Positions 40,747-49,991 of a stretch of 64,000 nt of DNA are shown here, piece after piece. Each line of letters opens with the position of its first letter. The first letter of the stretch is position 1. The DNA comes from an uncultured Nocardioides sp. (GTDB lineage Bacteria; Actinomycetota; Actinomycetes; Propionibacteriales; Nocardioidaceae): assembly GCA_902805885.1 (NCBI GenBank), contig CADCUM010000094.1, positions 17,919 to 81,918 of the forward strand, read 5' to 3'. A program made the translations under genes and the position numbers. The notes below the pieces were generated by a model, which saw only the letters and a list, made by a program, of their open reading frames with translations, did no database searches and had not been told where the DNA came from.

Positions 40747-41884
40747 CGGCGCCGTCGACGGAGCGACCGTCATCCCGATCGGCACGGGCGGGCGCCCGGG
40801 CCGCGGGACCGGCCGTGCTCGGCCCTCGGCGTCGTCGCGCAACCTCGCGGCGCGGAAGACCGGTGCCGGCAAGCCCGGTCCCGGCGAGGCCGGCCCGAGC
40901 ACCGCTGGTCCGAGTGCCGAGGGAGGACAGCCCGCGCCCGCGGCGGCTGCCCGACCCCCGGTGCGCACCGAGGAGCTCGACCCCGCCACCGGCGTCCCCG
41001 TCGGCGAGTGGCTGGTCGCCCTCCAGGCGGCGGCGCTCGAGGTCTTCGGCGCCGACTGGGAGCGTCGGCTCGCCGAGCAGCTCGCCTTCTGGCGACGGCG
41101 GCTGGAGGGCGACTACACGGTCGACGAGTACGGCTTCGACCAGGAGCTCACGGAGCGGTTCTTCATGACCGCGCTGCGACCGATCGCGGAGAAGTGGTTC
41201 CGGATCGAGGTCCGCGGCATCGACAACATCCCCGCCGACGGCGGAGCCCTGATCGTGTCGAACCACTCCGGCACGGTCCCGATCGACAGCGTGATGACGA
41301 TGCTGACCGTCCACGACCGCACGGGCCGCTTCCTGCGCCCCCTCGGCGCCGACCTGGTCTTCCGGCTCCCCGTCGTCAGCACCATGGCGCGGCGCTCCGG
41401 CGCGACGCTCGCGTGCACCGAGGACGCCGAGAGGATGCTGAGCGGCGGCGAGCTCGTCGGGGTGTGGCCCGAGGGATTCAAGGGCATCGGCAAGCCGTTC
41501 AGCGAGCGCTACAAGCTGCAGCGGTTCGGACGTGGCGGCTTCGTCTCCGCCGCGCTGCGCACCGGGGTGCCGATCGTGCCGCTCTCGGTGGTCGGCGCCG
41601 AGGAGATCTACCCCCTCGTGGGCAACCTGCCGTCGCTGGCGCGGCTGCTCGGGGTGCCCTACATCCCCATCACGCCGTTCTTCCCGCTGCTCGGGCCGTT
41701 GGGCCTGGTGCCGCTCCCGTCCAAGTGGCTGATGGAGTTCGGCGAGCCGATCCGCACCGACGCCTACGACGCCAGCGAGGCGGAGGACCCGATGCTGGTC
41801 TTCAACGTCACCGACCAGGTGCGCGAGACCATCCAGCAGACGCTGTTCGACCTGCTGCGACGCCGGGAGGGCGTCTTCCGCTGA
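40739..41884 (+). CDS. Lysophospholipid acyltransferase family protein (PlsC-like)
   Basis: IVSNHSGTVPIDSVM (NHx4D-like), GVWPEGFKGIGKPF motifs. Confidence 0.92.
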   Translation: MADGAVDGATVIPIGTGGRPGRGTGRARPSASSRNLAARKTGAGKPGPGEAGPSTAGPSAEGGQPAPAAAARPPVRTEELDPATGVPVGEWLVALQAAALEVFGADWERRLAEQLAFWRRRLEGDYTVDEYGFDQELTERFFMTALRPIAEKWFRIEVRGIDNIPADGGALIVSNHSGTVPIDSVMTMLTVHDRTGRFLRPLGADLVFRLPVVSTMARRSGATLACTEDAERMLSGGELVGVWPEGFKGIGKPFSERYKLQRFGRGGFVSAALRTGVPIVPLSVVGAEEIYPLVGNLPSLARLLGVPYIPITPFFPLLGPLGLVPLPSKWLMEFGEPIRTDAYDASEAEDPMLVFNVTDQVRETIQQTLFDLLRRREGVFR

Positions 41885-41895
41885 CGGGCGGCTGA

Positions 41896-43182
41896 CTACG
41901 GCAGGGGGACGCCCGTGGTCGGCGCCTCGCCGATCGTCCCGGTGACGTCGCCGATGAGGCCTCCGGTCGCGTCGTCCACTCCCTCGGTCAGGCCGCCCAC
42001 GGCCCCGCCGGTGGTCTCGCCGGCCGCTCCGGTGACGGTGTCGACCGTCTCCTCCACGGTGCCCGTGGGGTCCTCGACGGTCCCCTTCACCGTGCCGGTG
42101 GGGTCCTTGACGGTGCCGTCGACCGTCCCCTTCACGCCGTCACCGCCGCCAGTGCCCCCGCTGCCGCCGCTCCCGGCGGTCGAGCCACCGGAGTCGCCGG
42201 AGCCGCCGGACGCGCCGGAACCGCCGGCGTCCTGCCCGTTGTCGGGCTCAGCCGGCACCTGGAGGGCCGGAGGGACGACGATGCCCTCGACGTCCTGGCC
42301 GGAGACGGGGGACGGGTCGAGCTGGACGCGGTCACGGTCGAGGCCGACGAGGAGGTTGCGCGAGGCGACCGGCGTCAGCAGGAAGCTCGGCACCTCGCCG
42401 ATCCCGCCGTCGCAGACCGGGCAGGCCGCGGCCGCGGAGGCGTCCAGGTCGGCGAGCCGGCGGCCCGCCGCGAGCAGCTCGTCACGCGCACTGGACGGGA
42501 AGGACGACTCCATCGCTGCCAGCCGGTCCATGCTGTCCGCCGCGAACGCGCGCAGCTCGTCGACGACCGCCGGGTCGCCGGTCGCGTCGTACGCGTCGAG
42601 GAGGGCGGTCGCCGCGTCCTCGGACTGGTCGCTGAACTGGTCGAGGGTGTCGGGGATGAGGCTGTCGGCCCCGGTGCGGTCCTCGGCCGCCAGCGCCTCG
42701 AGCTCGGTCAGGCGGTGCTCGGCGCTGGCCAGCAGGGCCCGGCCGCGGCCGGCGTCGTCCGAGGCGAGCCGGTGCTCGGCCGCCTCCATCGCCTGCTTGA
42801 CGGGGTAGAGCGACTCCCCGGGGAGGGCGGTCTGGGCCGCGACCGCGACTGTGGCCGTCGCCCCCACCATGGCCGCACTGCCCAGGACGGCGGCGAACCG
42901 TCGGTCGCTGCGGGACCGGACGGGCAGGGCCAGCTTCTCGTGGGCGGTGGAGGCGGGGACGCGCAGGAGGACCGTGTCGGCCTCCAGCATGAGTCGCTCA
43001 CGGAGGTCGGCGGCGAAGTCGGCGCGGGGCGTGGGGCCGGGCACCGAGCGCAGCTCGCCGACGAGGGTCAGCAGGTCGCCGTAGCGGTCTGCGGCGCGCT
43101 CGTCTGGAGGACCGTCGAGGCGGCGGGAGACGAGTGCCTCGAACTCGTCGGCACGGCGTCGCGCCGAGAACACGGGTGTCAT
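41896..43182 (-). CDS. DUF5667-like membrane protein, candidate regulator of adjacent sigma factor
   Basis: N-terminal FEALVSRRLDGPPDERAADRYGDLLTLVGELRSV, single TM, repetitive GTVKDPTGTVKGTVEDPTGTVEE tail; directly downstream of ECF sigma gene. Confidence 0.75.
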   Translation of the reverse strand: MTPVFSARRRADEFEALVSRRLDGPPDERAADRYGDLLTLVGELRSVPGPTPRADFAADLRERLMLEADTVLLRVPASTAHEKLALPVRSRSDRRFAAVLGSAAMVGATATVAVAAQTALPGESLYPVKQAMEAAEHRLASDDAGRGRALLASAEHRLTELEALAAEDRTGADSLIPDTLDQFSDQSEDAATALLDAYDATGDPAVVDELRAFAADSMDRLAAMESSFPSSARDELLAAGRRLADLDASAAAACPVCDGGIGEVPSFLLTPVASRNLLVGLDRDRVQLDPSPVSGQDVEGIVVPPALQVPAEPDNGQDAGGSGASGGSGDSGGSTAGSGGSGGTGGGDGVKGTVDGTVKDPTGTVKGTVEDPTGTVEETVDTVTGAAGETTGGAVGGLTEGVDDATGGLIGDVTGTIGEAPTTGVPLP

Positions 43183-43261
43183 CGCGGTCGTCCTGTCTGC
43201 TGCTGGTGGTGTCTCCCCACCAGCAGCAACGACGGGACTCCACCCGGGGTTACGGGCTCGG

Positions 43262-44041
43262 TCATGAGTCCCTCATCCCTGCCGGAAGCAGCTTGGCGAG
43301 GTTGCGTACGCCGCGCAGCTGCAGCTGCTTCACGGCACCGTCGCTGCGGTTGAGCGCCTGTGCGGTCTCGGCGATGCTCATGCCCTGGAGGAACCGCATG
43401 ATCAGGCACTCGCGCTGCTCGGTGGGCAGCTCGGACAGGGCGGCGAGCAGCGCCTCGTTGGTCAGGGAGGCGAGCACGGCCTCCTCGGGCCCGTCGGTGG
43501 CGTCGTCGTGCGGCGTCATGTCCTCGGTGGTGAGCTCGAGGCGCGTGCGGCCGGCCTTGTAGTGGTCGGTGGTGAGGTTGCGGGCGATCGTCATCAGCCA
43601 GGCACCGAAGTCCCGGCCCTGCCAGCGGAAGTTGTTCATGCTCCGCAGCGCGCGGAAGAAGGTCTCCGAGGTGAGGTCCTCGGCCAGGGTCTGCGAGCGC
43701 GTGCGGTAGTAGAGGAAGCGGTAGACCGAGACGTGGTAGTGGTCGTAGAGGAGCCCGAAGGCCTCCTTGTCGCCACCTCGGGCGAGCTCCACCAGCGCGA
43801 TCAGCCGCTCGCGGTCGGCCTCGTGGGTCTCCGAGGACGTGGCCTGGTCGGCGTCGCCGTACCCACCGGGGCCGGTGCTGTCGCCGCCGACGACGGGCGG
43901 CTCGGTGCGCGGGACGGCCATCTCGGCCTTGTCGGCCATGAGCAGGATCTGGGGACCGGCGAGGGCTGCCGTGGGGGACAGGGCCAGCGCGAGGGCGCGG
44001 CGCAGCGCGACGAGGCCCTGCACTGTCTCCGCACGCTCCAT
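43262..44041 (-). CDS. ECF RNA polymerase sigma factor, BldN-like with N-terminal extension
   Basis: EAFGLLYDHYHVSVYRFLYYRTRSQTLAEDLTSETFFRALRSMNNFRWQGRDFGAWLMTIARNL...SDGAVKQLQLRGVRNLAKLLP. Confidence 0.93.
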   Translation of the reverse strand: MERAETVQGLVALRRALALALSPTAALAGPQILLMADKAEMAVPRTEPPVVGGDSTGPGGYGDADQATSSETHEADRERLIALVELARGGDKEAFGLLYDHYHVSVYRFLYYRTRSQTLAEDLTSETFFRALRSMNNFRWQGRDFGAWLMTIARNLTTDHYKAGRTRLELTTEDMTPHDDATDGPEEAVLASLTNEALLAALSELPTEQRECLIMRFLQGMSIAETAQALNRSDGAVKQLQLRGVRNLAKLLPAGMRDS

Positions 44042-44070
44042 GGTGGCGCCCTCCCCAAGACGATGGACCC

Positions 44071-44099
44071 AATGTAAGCGGGATCACCGCATATGTGAA
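44071..44099 (-). promoter_or_regulatory. Candidate promoter for the BldN-like sigma gene (TTCACA-N17-TACATT)
   Basis: Minus strand: -35 at 44099-44094, -10 at 44076-44071, 17-bp spacer. Confidence 0.6.
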
Positions 44100-44156
44100 C
44101 GGATGTACGCCAAACGTCCTCCCAGAAGGTCGAACGCTGCACCATGCCCGGGTCGG

Positions 44157-45038
44157 CTACCTCGACCGGCGGCGCACGCTGACCCCCGCGGCCACGGCGC
44201 CGGACGCGGCACCCGCGGCCGCTGCCGCCATCAGCCCGGCCCGTGCGGCCTTGCGCCCGGTCCGGTAGTCCCGGATGCGCCACCCCTGGGCCTTCGCGTG
44301 GGCGCGCAGCCGGGAGTCGGGGTTGATGGCGATCGGGTCGCCGACGAGCGAGAGCATGGGCAGGTCGTTGGAGGAGTCGGAGTACGCCGAGCACCGCGCG
44401 AGGTCGAGCCCCTCCCGGGCCGCCAGCGCCTTGATCGCCTCCGCCTTGGCCGGTCCGTGCAGCAGGTCGCCCACGAGGCGGCCGGTGTAGACGCCGTCGA
44501 CGTGCTCGGCGACGGTGCCCATCGCGCCGGTGAGGCCCAGGCGACGCGCGATGATGGTGGCGATCTCGATCGGAGCAGCGGTGACCAGCCAGACCCGCTG
44601 TCCCCGGTCGAGGTGCAGCTGGGCCAGCGCGCGCGTGCCGGGCCAGATGCGGTGGGCCATGCCCTCGTCGAAGATCTCCTCGACGAGCTCCTCGAGCTCG
44701 GCGACGGTGTGGCCCGCGATGAACGACAGCGCGGAGCTCCGGGCCTCGGCGACGTGCTCGGGGTCCTCCACCCCGACGACGCGGAAGTACGCCTGCTTCC
44801 AGGCTGCGCCGAGCAGCTCGCGGGTGGTGAAGAACTCGCGCCGGTGGAGGCCGCGGGCGAGGTGGAAGATGCTGGCGCCCTGCATGATCGTGTTGTCCAC
44901 GTCGAAGAACGCCGCGGACGTCTCGTCGCTGGGCGCGACGAGCGCGCTCTCGACCTCGGCCGCCGCTGCCGCGGCCTCGCCCGCGAGGGCGGATCGCTGC
45001 TGGAGGTCGAGTCGGCGCTGGCGCTCGGTCGGGCTCAC
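44157..45038 (-). CDS. HAD-IB family hydrolase (SerB1-like)
   Basis: [45 protein letters not shown]; start trimmed to GTG 45038 supported by TACCCT at 45051-45046. Confidence 0.92.
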   Translation of the reverse strand: MSPTERQRRLDLQQRSALAGEAAAAAAEVESALVAPSDETSAAFFDVDNTIMQGASIFHLARGLHRREFFTTRELLGAAWKQAYFRVVGVEDPEHVAEARSSALSFIAGHTVAELEELVEEIFDEGMAHRIWPGTRALAQLHLDRGQRVWLVTAAPIEIATIIARRLGLTGAMGTVAEHVDGVYTGRLVGDLLHGPAKAEAIKALAAREGLDLARCSAYSDSSNDLPMLSLVGDPIAINPDSRLRAHAKAQGWRIRDYRTGRKAARAGLMAAAAAGAASGAVAAGVSVRRRSR

Positions 45039-45111
45039 CCGCGTCAGGGTAGTGCTGCGGCCCGGTCGGATGCCCGGATACGGCGCCGCGGCCTGTGCGA
45101 GGATCCCCGGC

Positions 45112-46659
45112 ATGGAGCGCACCGACATCTCCGTGCTCGTCGCCGAGGCCGCTCAGGAGGTGCCCGACCGTCGTGCCCTCGTCGAGAGCGACGGGCGCGC
45201 GCTCACCTGGGCGGAGCTCGAGGACGAGGTCGGACGCGTCGCGACCGGTCTCGGCACCCTCGGCGTGCGGGCCGGCCACCGCGTCCTGGTCGCGGTCGGC
45301 AACCGCATCGAGTTCGTGACGACCTACCTCGCCGTCCTCCGGGCCCAGCTGGTCGCCGTACCGGTCAACCCGCGCTCGACGCCGTCCGAGCTGCAGCAGA
45401 TCGTCGCCGACTCGGGCTCCCGGGTGGTGGTGGCGGACGCGAGCACCGTCGACGCGGTGCGCGAGGCGCTCGCCGGGCTCGGCTCCGCGCGCCCTCGGCT
45501 GGTCGTCGTCGGTGCCGAGCCGCGGGAGGGGGAGACGGCGTACGACGACCTCCGCGCCGAGGTCGTCCGGCCGGTGCCGTCCCTGCCCGACCCCGAGCGG
45601 CTGGCGGTGCTGCTCTACACGAGCGGGACCTCCGGGCGCCCCCGCGCGGCCATGCTCAGCCACCGCGCGCTGCTGGCGAACCTCGAGCAGGTCGCCGCCG
45701 TCGAGCCGCCGATGATGCACGGCGACGACGTCGTCCTGGGCGTGCTGCCGCTCTTCCACGTCTACGGCCTCAACGCGGTCCTCGGCGGGGTGCTGCGCCA
45801 CCGGGCGCGGCTGCTGCTGGTCGAGACCTGGGAGCCCGACGCGGTGCTCGACCTCATCGAGGACGAGGCCTGCAGCGTGGTGCCGGTCGCACCCCCGGCC
45901 TTCGCCCACTGGCTGCCCGACGAGAACCTCCGTGAGCGGCTCGGCCCGGTGCGCCTGGTCCTCTCGGGCTCGGCCCCGCTCGGGCGCGAGGTCATCGAGA
46001 GGTTCACCGCCCAGACGGGCCTGCCGGTCCACCAGGGGTACGGCCTGACCGAGGCCGCGCCGGTCGTGACCAGCACGTTGGGCGCGCGCGAGGCCCGGGT
46101 CGGCTCCGTGGGCCCGGCGCTGCCCGGCATCGACCTGCGGCTGGTCGACGAGGCGGGGAACACGGTCGACGGCGAGGACCCGGGACGGATCCAGGTGCGC
46201 GGCGACAACCTCTTCAGCGGCTACTGGCCCGATGGCTCGGACGGTCCGGACACCGACGGCTGGTGGTCGACCGGCGACGTGGGGTTCCTCGACCCCGACG
46301 GTGACCTGTTCCTCGTCGACCGCGTCAAGGAGCTGGTGGTCGTCAGCGGCTTCAGCGTCTACCCCACCGAGGTCGAGGACGTCCTGCGCGAGGTCGAGGG
46401 TGTCGTCGACGCGGCGGTGATCGGTGTCCCGGACGACAGGAGCGGCGAGGCGGTGGTGGCGTACGTCGTGGTCGACGGCGCCGACCCGGAGGCCGTGGTG
46501 GCCGCTGCGCGGGAGCACGCGGGCGTGCGGCTGGCCCGCTTCAAGCAGCCCTCGCGCGTCGTACCCGTGCAGGAGCTGCCGCTCACCGTGACCGGCAAGG
46601 TGCAGAAGGGCCGCCTGCGCGGCATGGAACGGCGTCGCGCCCTGGGGCTGCTCGAGTGA
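45112..46659 (+). CDS. AMP-dependent synthetase/ligase (long-chain acyl-CoA synthetase-like)
   Basis: [56 protein letters not shown]. Confidence 0.95.
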   Translation: MERTDISVLVAEAAQEVPDRRALVESDGRALTWAELEDEVGRVATGLGTLGVRAGHRVLVAVGNRIEFVTTYLAVLRAQLVAVPVNPRSTPSELQQIVADSGSRVVVADASTVDAVREALAGLGSARPRLVVVGAEPREGETAYDDLRAEVVRPVPSLPDPERLAVLLYTSGTSGRPRAAMLSHRALLANLEQVAAVEPPMMHGDDVVLGVLPLFHVYGLNAVLGGVLRHRARLLLVETWEPDAVLDLIEDEACSVVPVAPPAFAHWLPDENLRERLGPVRLVLSGSAPLGREVIERFTAQTGLPVHQGYGLTEAAPVVTSTLGAREARVGSVGPALPGIDLRLVDEAGNTVDGEDPGRIQVRGDNLFSGYWPDGSDGPDTDGWWSTGDVGFLDPDGDLFLVDRVKELVVVSGFSVYPTEVEDVLREVEGVVDAAVIGVPDDRSGEAVVAYVVVDGADPEAVVAAAREHAGVRLARFKQPSRVVPVQELPLTVTGKVQKGRLRGMERRRALGLLE

Positions 46660-46898
46660 GCGCCGCACGCGTGACCCTCTACACCCGGCAGGGCTGCCAC
46701 CTCTGCGAGGAGGCGCGGCTGGTCGTCGCCCGGGTGTGCGCCGAGCTGGGGGAGGCCTTCGACGAGGTCGACGTCGACACCGACCCGGAGCTCCAGGACC
46801 GCTTCACCGACGAGGTCCCGGTGACCTTCGTCGACGGCCGGCAGCACGACTTCTGGCGCGTGGACGAGGCCCGGCTGCGGGCCGCGCTGGCGCGCTGA
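46656..46898 (+). CDS. Glutaredoxin family protein
   Basis: VTLYTRQGCHLCEEARLVV CxxC; ATGA-type overlap with previous gene. Confidence 0.92.
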   Translation: MSAARVTLYTRQGCHLCEEARLVVARVCAELGEAFDEVDVDTDPELQDRFTDEVPVTFVDGRQHDFWRVDEARLRAALAR

Positions 46899-46936
46899 GC
46901 TGTACCGCGAGCGGGACACGGTGACCGTGCGACGAC

Positions 46937-46971
46937 GGAGGATCGGACCCGTAGGTACGGACGGATCCTCC
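46937..46971. repeat. Intergenic inverted repeat GGAGGATC...GATCCTCC
   Basis: 8-bp perfect arms 46937-46944 / 46964-46971. Confidence 0.7.
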
Positions 46972-47048
46972 ACAGTCGGGGGTGGCGGGCCCGCGGGGCC
47001 ACAGGCGCGCTCCGGCCAGACCCTCTCGCGCCGCGATAGCGTCCAGAG

Positions 47049-47759
47049 GTGACCGGCCCGACCCCGACCGATGTGGCGCACCACGAGTGGTTCGTGGAGG
47101 AGCGCGAGTACCTCCGGCACGAGTCCCGACGAGGACGGCGCCATGCGTACGAGCGCCTGGACCCGGCCCGGACCGCGGTGGTCGTGGTCGACGTCGTGCC
47201 GTTCTTCGCGCGGGAGTCGCCGTACGTCCGCGGCATCGTCCCGAACGTCAACGCGCTCGCCGAGGGAGTCCGCAGGGCCGGGGGCGTCGTCGCGTGGGTG
47301 GTGCCGGGCTACAGCGAGCCGACGCCCAAGGACCGCGAGTTCTTCGGGGACGCGGTGGCCGAGGCGTACGCCCGCAGCGGGGGCGAGGGAGAGCCGGTCG
47401 ACCGGCTGGACCCCGCTCTCGAGGTCGTGGCCGGCGACATCGTCGTCGAGAAGCTCGCCAGGAGCGCCTGGTTCCCCGGGAGCAGCGAGCTGCCGCGCCT
47501 GCTGGCCGAACGCGGTGTGGACACCGTGGTGGTGGCGGGCACCGTCACCAACGTCTGCGTGGAGGCGACCGTGCGTGACGCGAGCACGACCGGGTTGCGA
47601 GTGGTGCTCGTGGCCGACGCGTGCGCGGCCGGGCGGGACCGCGACCACAACGCCACGCTGCACATCGTCTACCGGTCGTACGGCGACGTCCGGTCCACCG
47701 AGGAGGTGCTGGGGCTGCTCGCCGAGGCACCCTTGTCGCCGGGACCCGCGCGCCCGTGA
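47049..47759 (+). CDS. Cysteine hydrolase (isochorismatase family)
   Basis: AVVVVDVVPFFARESPYVRGIVPNVNAL; VDTVVVAGTVTNVCVEATVRDA catalytic Cys. Confidence 0.93.
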   Translation: MTGPTPTDVAHHEWFVEEREYLRHESRRGRRHAYERLDPARTAVVVVDVVPFFARESPYVRGIVPNVNALAEGVRRAGGVVAWVVPGYSEPTPKDREFFGDAVAEAYARSGGEGEPVDRLDPALEVVAGDIVVEKLARSAWFPGSSELPRLLAERGVDTVVVAGTVTNVCVEATVRDASTTGLRVVLVADACAAGRDRDHNATLHIVYRSYGDVRSTEEVLGLLAEAPLSPGPARP

Positions 47760-47863
47760 CGGAGCCCGCCTCCCCGTGCTCCGAGCCCGGACGTGAGGCC
47801 GTCCTGGCGTTCCTCCGAGAGGTCCTCGGGACCGGGGGTCACTGGGTCCCGCGGCCGGCCTGA
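47756..47863 (+). CDS. Candidate 35-aa small ORF translationally coupled to isochorismatase gene
   Basis: GTGA overlap; MTEPASPCSEPGREAVLAFLREVLGTGGHWVPRPA. Confidence 0.35.
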   Translation: MTEPASPCSEPGREAVLAFLREVLGTGGHWVPRPA

Positions 47864-47962
47864 GGCCGCCGCTGCGCCGGGCGCCCCGCGCGTCGCCGGG
47901 GCGCCGTACGACCCGGGTCGGGGTGGGTCATCTCACATGTGCTAGCGGGCGTTGCGCTCGTT

Positions 47963-47991
47963 TTGTTCTCGCGTTCACAAACTCCTACAGT
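47963..47991 (+). promoter_or_regulatory. Candidate rex promoter with overlapping Rex operator
   Basis: TTGTTCT-CGCG-TTCACAA (47963-47980) vs TTGTGAA-N4-TTCACAA; -35 TTGTTC, 17-bp spacer, -10 TACAGT 47986-47991. Confidence 0.65.
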
Positions 47992-48033
47992 GGCGATGTC
48001 ACGCGCCCCTCGCGTGGCTGGAGAGAAGCTGCA

Positions 48034-48708
48034 GTGAGCGCACGGACCCCCGACACCGCCCGGGACATCCCCGAGGCCACTGTCGCGCGGCTGCCCGTCT
48101 ACCTACGGGCCCTGATCGTCCTCGCGGACGCCGGGACGGCCACCTGCTCGAGCGAGGAGCTCGCCGCCGCGGCCGGCGTCAACAGCGCGAAGCTCCGCAA
48201 GGACCTGTCCTACCTCGGCAGCTACGGCACCCGCGGCGTGGGCTACGACGTCGAGTACCTCCGCTACCAGATCGCCCGCGAGATCGGCGTGACCCAGGAC
48301 TGGCCCGTCGTCATCGTCGGGATCGGCAACCTGGGCCACGCGCTCGCCAACTACTCCGGGTTCCGCAGCCGTGGGTTCCGCGTGGTCGCGCTCCTCGACG
48401 CCGACCCCGCTCGCCACGAGGAGGTGGTCGCCGGCCTCGACGTTCGCTCCTTCGACGACCTCGAGGGCATCGTCGAGGAGCACGACGTGTCCATCGGCGT
48501 CATCGCGACCCCGGCCGTCGCGGCACAGGACGTGGCCGACCGGATGGTCGCCGCGGGGATCACCAGCGTCCTCAACTTCGCGCCGATCGTGCTCTCGGTG
48601 CCCGAGGGCGTGGACGTGCGGAAGGTCGACCTGTCGATCGAGCTGCAGATCCTCGCCTACCACGAGCAGCGCAAGGCTGTGACCGCACGAGCGGAGGACG
48701 CGTCGTGA
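48034..48708 (+). CDS. rex: Redox-sensing transcriptional repressor Rex
   Basis: RLPVYLRALIVLADAGTATCSSEELAAAAGVNSAKLRKDLSYLGSYGTRGVGYDVEYL; VVIVGIGNLGHAL. Confidence 0.97.
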   Translation: MSARTPDTARDIPEATVARLPVYLRALIVLADAGTATCSSEELAAAAGVNSAKLRKDLSYLGSYGTRGVGYDVEYLRYQIAREIGVTQDWPVVIVGIGNLGHALANYSGFRSRGFRVVALLDADPARHEEVVAGLDVRSFDDLEGIVEEHDVSIGVIATPAVAAQDVADRMVAAGITSVLNFAPIVLSVPEGVDVRKVDLSIELQILAYHEQRKAVTARAEDAS

Positions 48709-49991
48709 GCGTCCTGGTCGTGGGCATCTCCCACAAGTCGGCACCGGTCGAGCTGCTGGAGCGGCTCGCCCTCGACGACGACGGGGTCGCCAAGCTCGTC
48801 GGCGACGTCGTCACCGGTGAGCACGTCACCGAGGCCACCGCCATCGCCACGTGCAACCGGCTCGAGGTGTACGCCGAGGTGGACCGCTTCCACGGCAGCG
48901 TCGAGGACCTCTCGCGGCTGCTGGTCGAGCGCTCGGGCGCCTCGGTCGACCTGCTGCTCCCTCACCTCTACGTCCACTACGACGACGGCGCGGTCGCCCA
49001 CCTCTTCAACGTCGCTGCCGGCCTGGACTCGATGGTCGTCGGGGAGGGCCAGATCCTCGGCCAGGCCCGCGACGCCCTGCGCCTCGGCCAGGAGCTCGGC
49101 ACGGTCGGTCCCGCCCTCAACGCGCTGTTCCAGCAGGCGCTGCGGGTCGGCAAGCGCTCGCGGGCCGAGACCGGCATCGACCGGGCGGCCCCGTCGCTGG
49201 TGACCGCGTCCCTGGAGCGCAGCGAGGTCCCCGTCGCCGGGAGCCGGGTGCTCGTGATCGGCGCCGGCGCCATGGCGTCCCTCGCCGTCGCGACCGTGGC
49301 GCGCTCCGGCGCCGCCGAGGTGAGCGTCGTCAACCGGACGGCCCGCAACGCTGACCGTCTCGCCCGTGAGTACGGCGCGACGTCGTACCCGCTGTCCTCC
49401 CTCGCCGAGCGCCTCGCCGAGGCCGACGTCGTGGTCTCCTGCACCGGCGCCGTGTCCGTCCTGGTCAGCCGCGAGCTCCTCGAGCAGTCGCGGATCGGCG
49501 CCGCGCGCCCGCTCGCGGTCATCGACCTGGCGCTCCCGCACGACGTCGACCCCGCCGTCGCCGAGCTCCCCGGCGTCACCCTGGTCGGGCTGGCCACGCT
49601 GGCCGAGGAGCTGCGCGACACCGAGACCGCCGCCGACGTCGAGGACGTCCGCAGCATCGTGGCCCAGGAGATCGCGGCCTTCCTCGCCGTCCGCCGGCAG
49701 GCCAGCGTCACCCCGACGGTCGTCGCGCTGCGGTCCATGGCCACCGCCGTCGTGGACGCCGAGATGCAGCGGCTGTCCGGGCGCCTCCCCGGCCTGGACG
49801 ACGCGACCCGCGCCGAGGTCCTGCACACCGTGCGTCGCGTGGCCGAGAAGCTGCTCCACGAGCCCACCGTGCGGCTCAAGGAGCTCGCCGGCGAGGAGCC
49901 GGCCGTGTCCTACTCCGCCGCCATCGCCGAGCTCTTCCGCCTCGACCCCGACGCGGTCGACGCCGTCACCCGCGCGGAGGGACCGCAGTGA
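48705..49991 (+). CDS. hemA: Glutamyl-tRNA reductase
   Basis: VGISHKSAPVELLERL; TAIATCNRLEVYAEV; GEGQILGQARDAL. Confidence 0.97.
   Translation: MSVLVVGISHKSAPVELLERLALDDDGVAKLVGDVVTGEHVTEATAIATCNRLEVYAEVDRFHGSVEDLSRLLVERSGASVDLLLPHLYVHYDDGAVAHLFNVAAGLDSMVVGEGQILGQARDALRLGQELGTVGPALNALFQQALRVGKRSRAETGIDRAAPSLVTASLERSEVPVAGSRVLVIGAGAMASLAVATVARSGAAEVSVVNRTARNADRLAREYGATSYPLSSLAERLAEADVVVSCTGAVSVLVSRELLEQSRIGAARPLAVIDLALPHDVDPAVAELPGVTLVGLATLAEELRDTETAADVEDVRSIVAQEIAAFLAVRRQASVTPTVVALRSMATAVVDAEMQRLSGRLPGLDDATRAEVLHTVRRVAEKLLHEPTVRLKELAGEEPAVSYSAAIAELFRLDPDAVDAVTRAEGPQ

Noticed and set aside
43801-46668. 955-aa minus-strand ORF and 43767-45935 plus-strand ORF
   Set aside because: Shadows of the AMP ligase, HAD and sigma genes; no coherent protein family.
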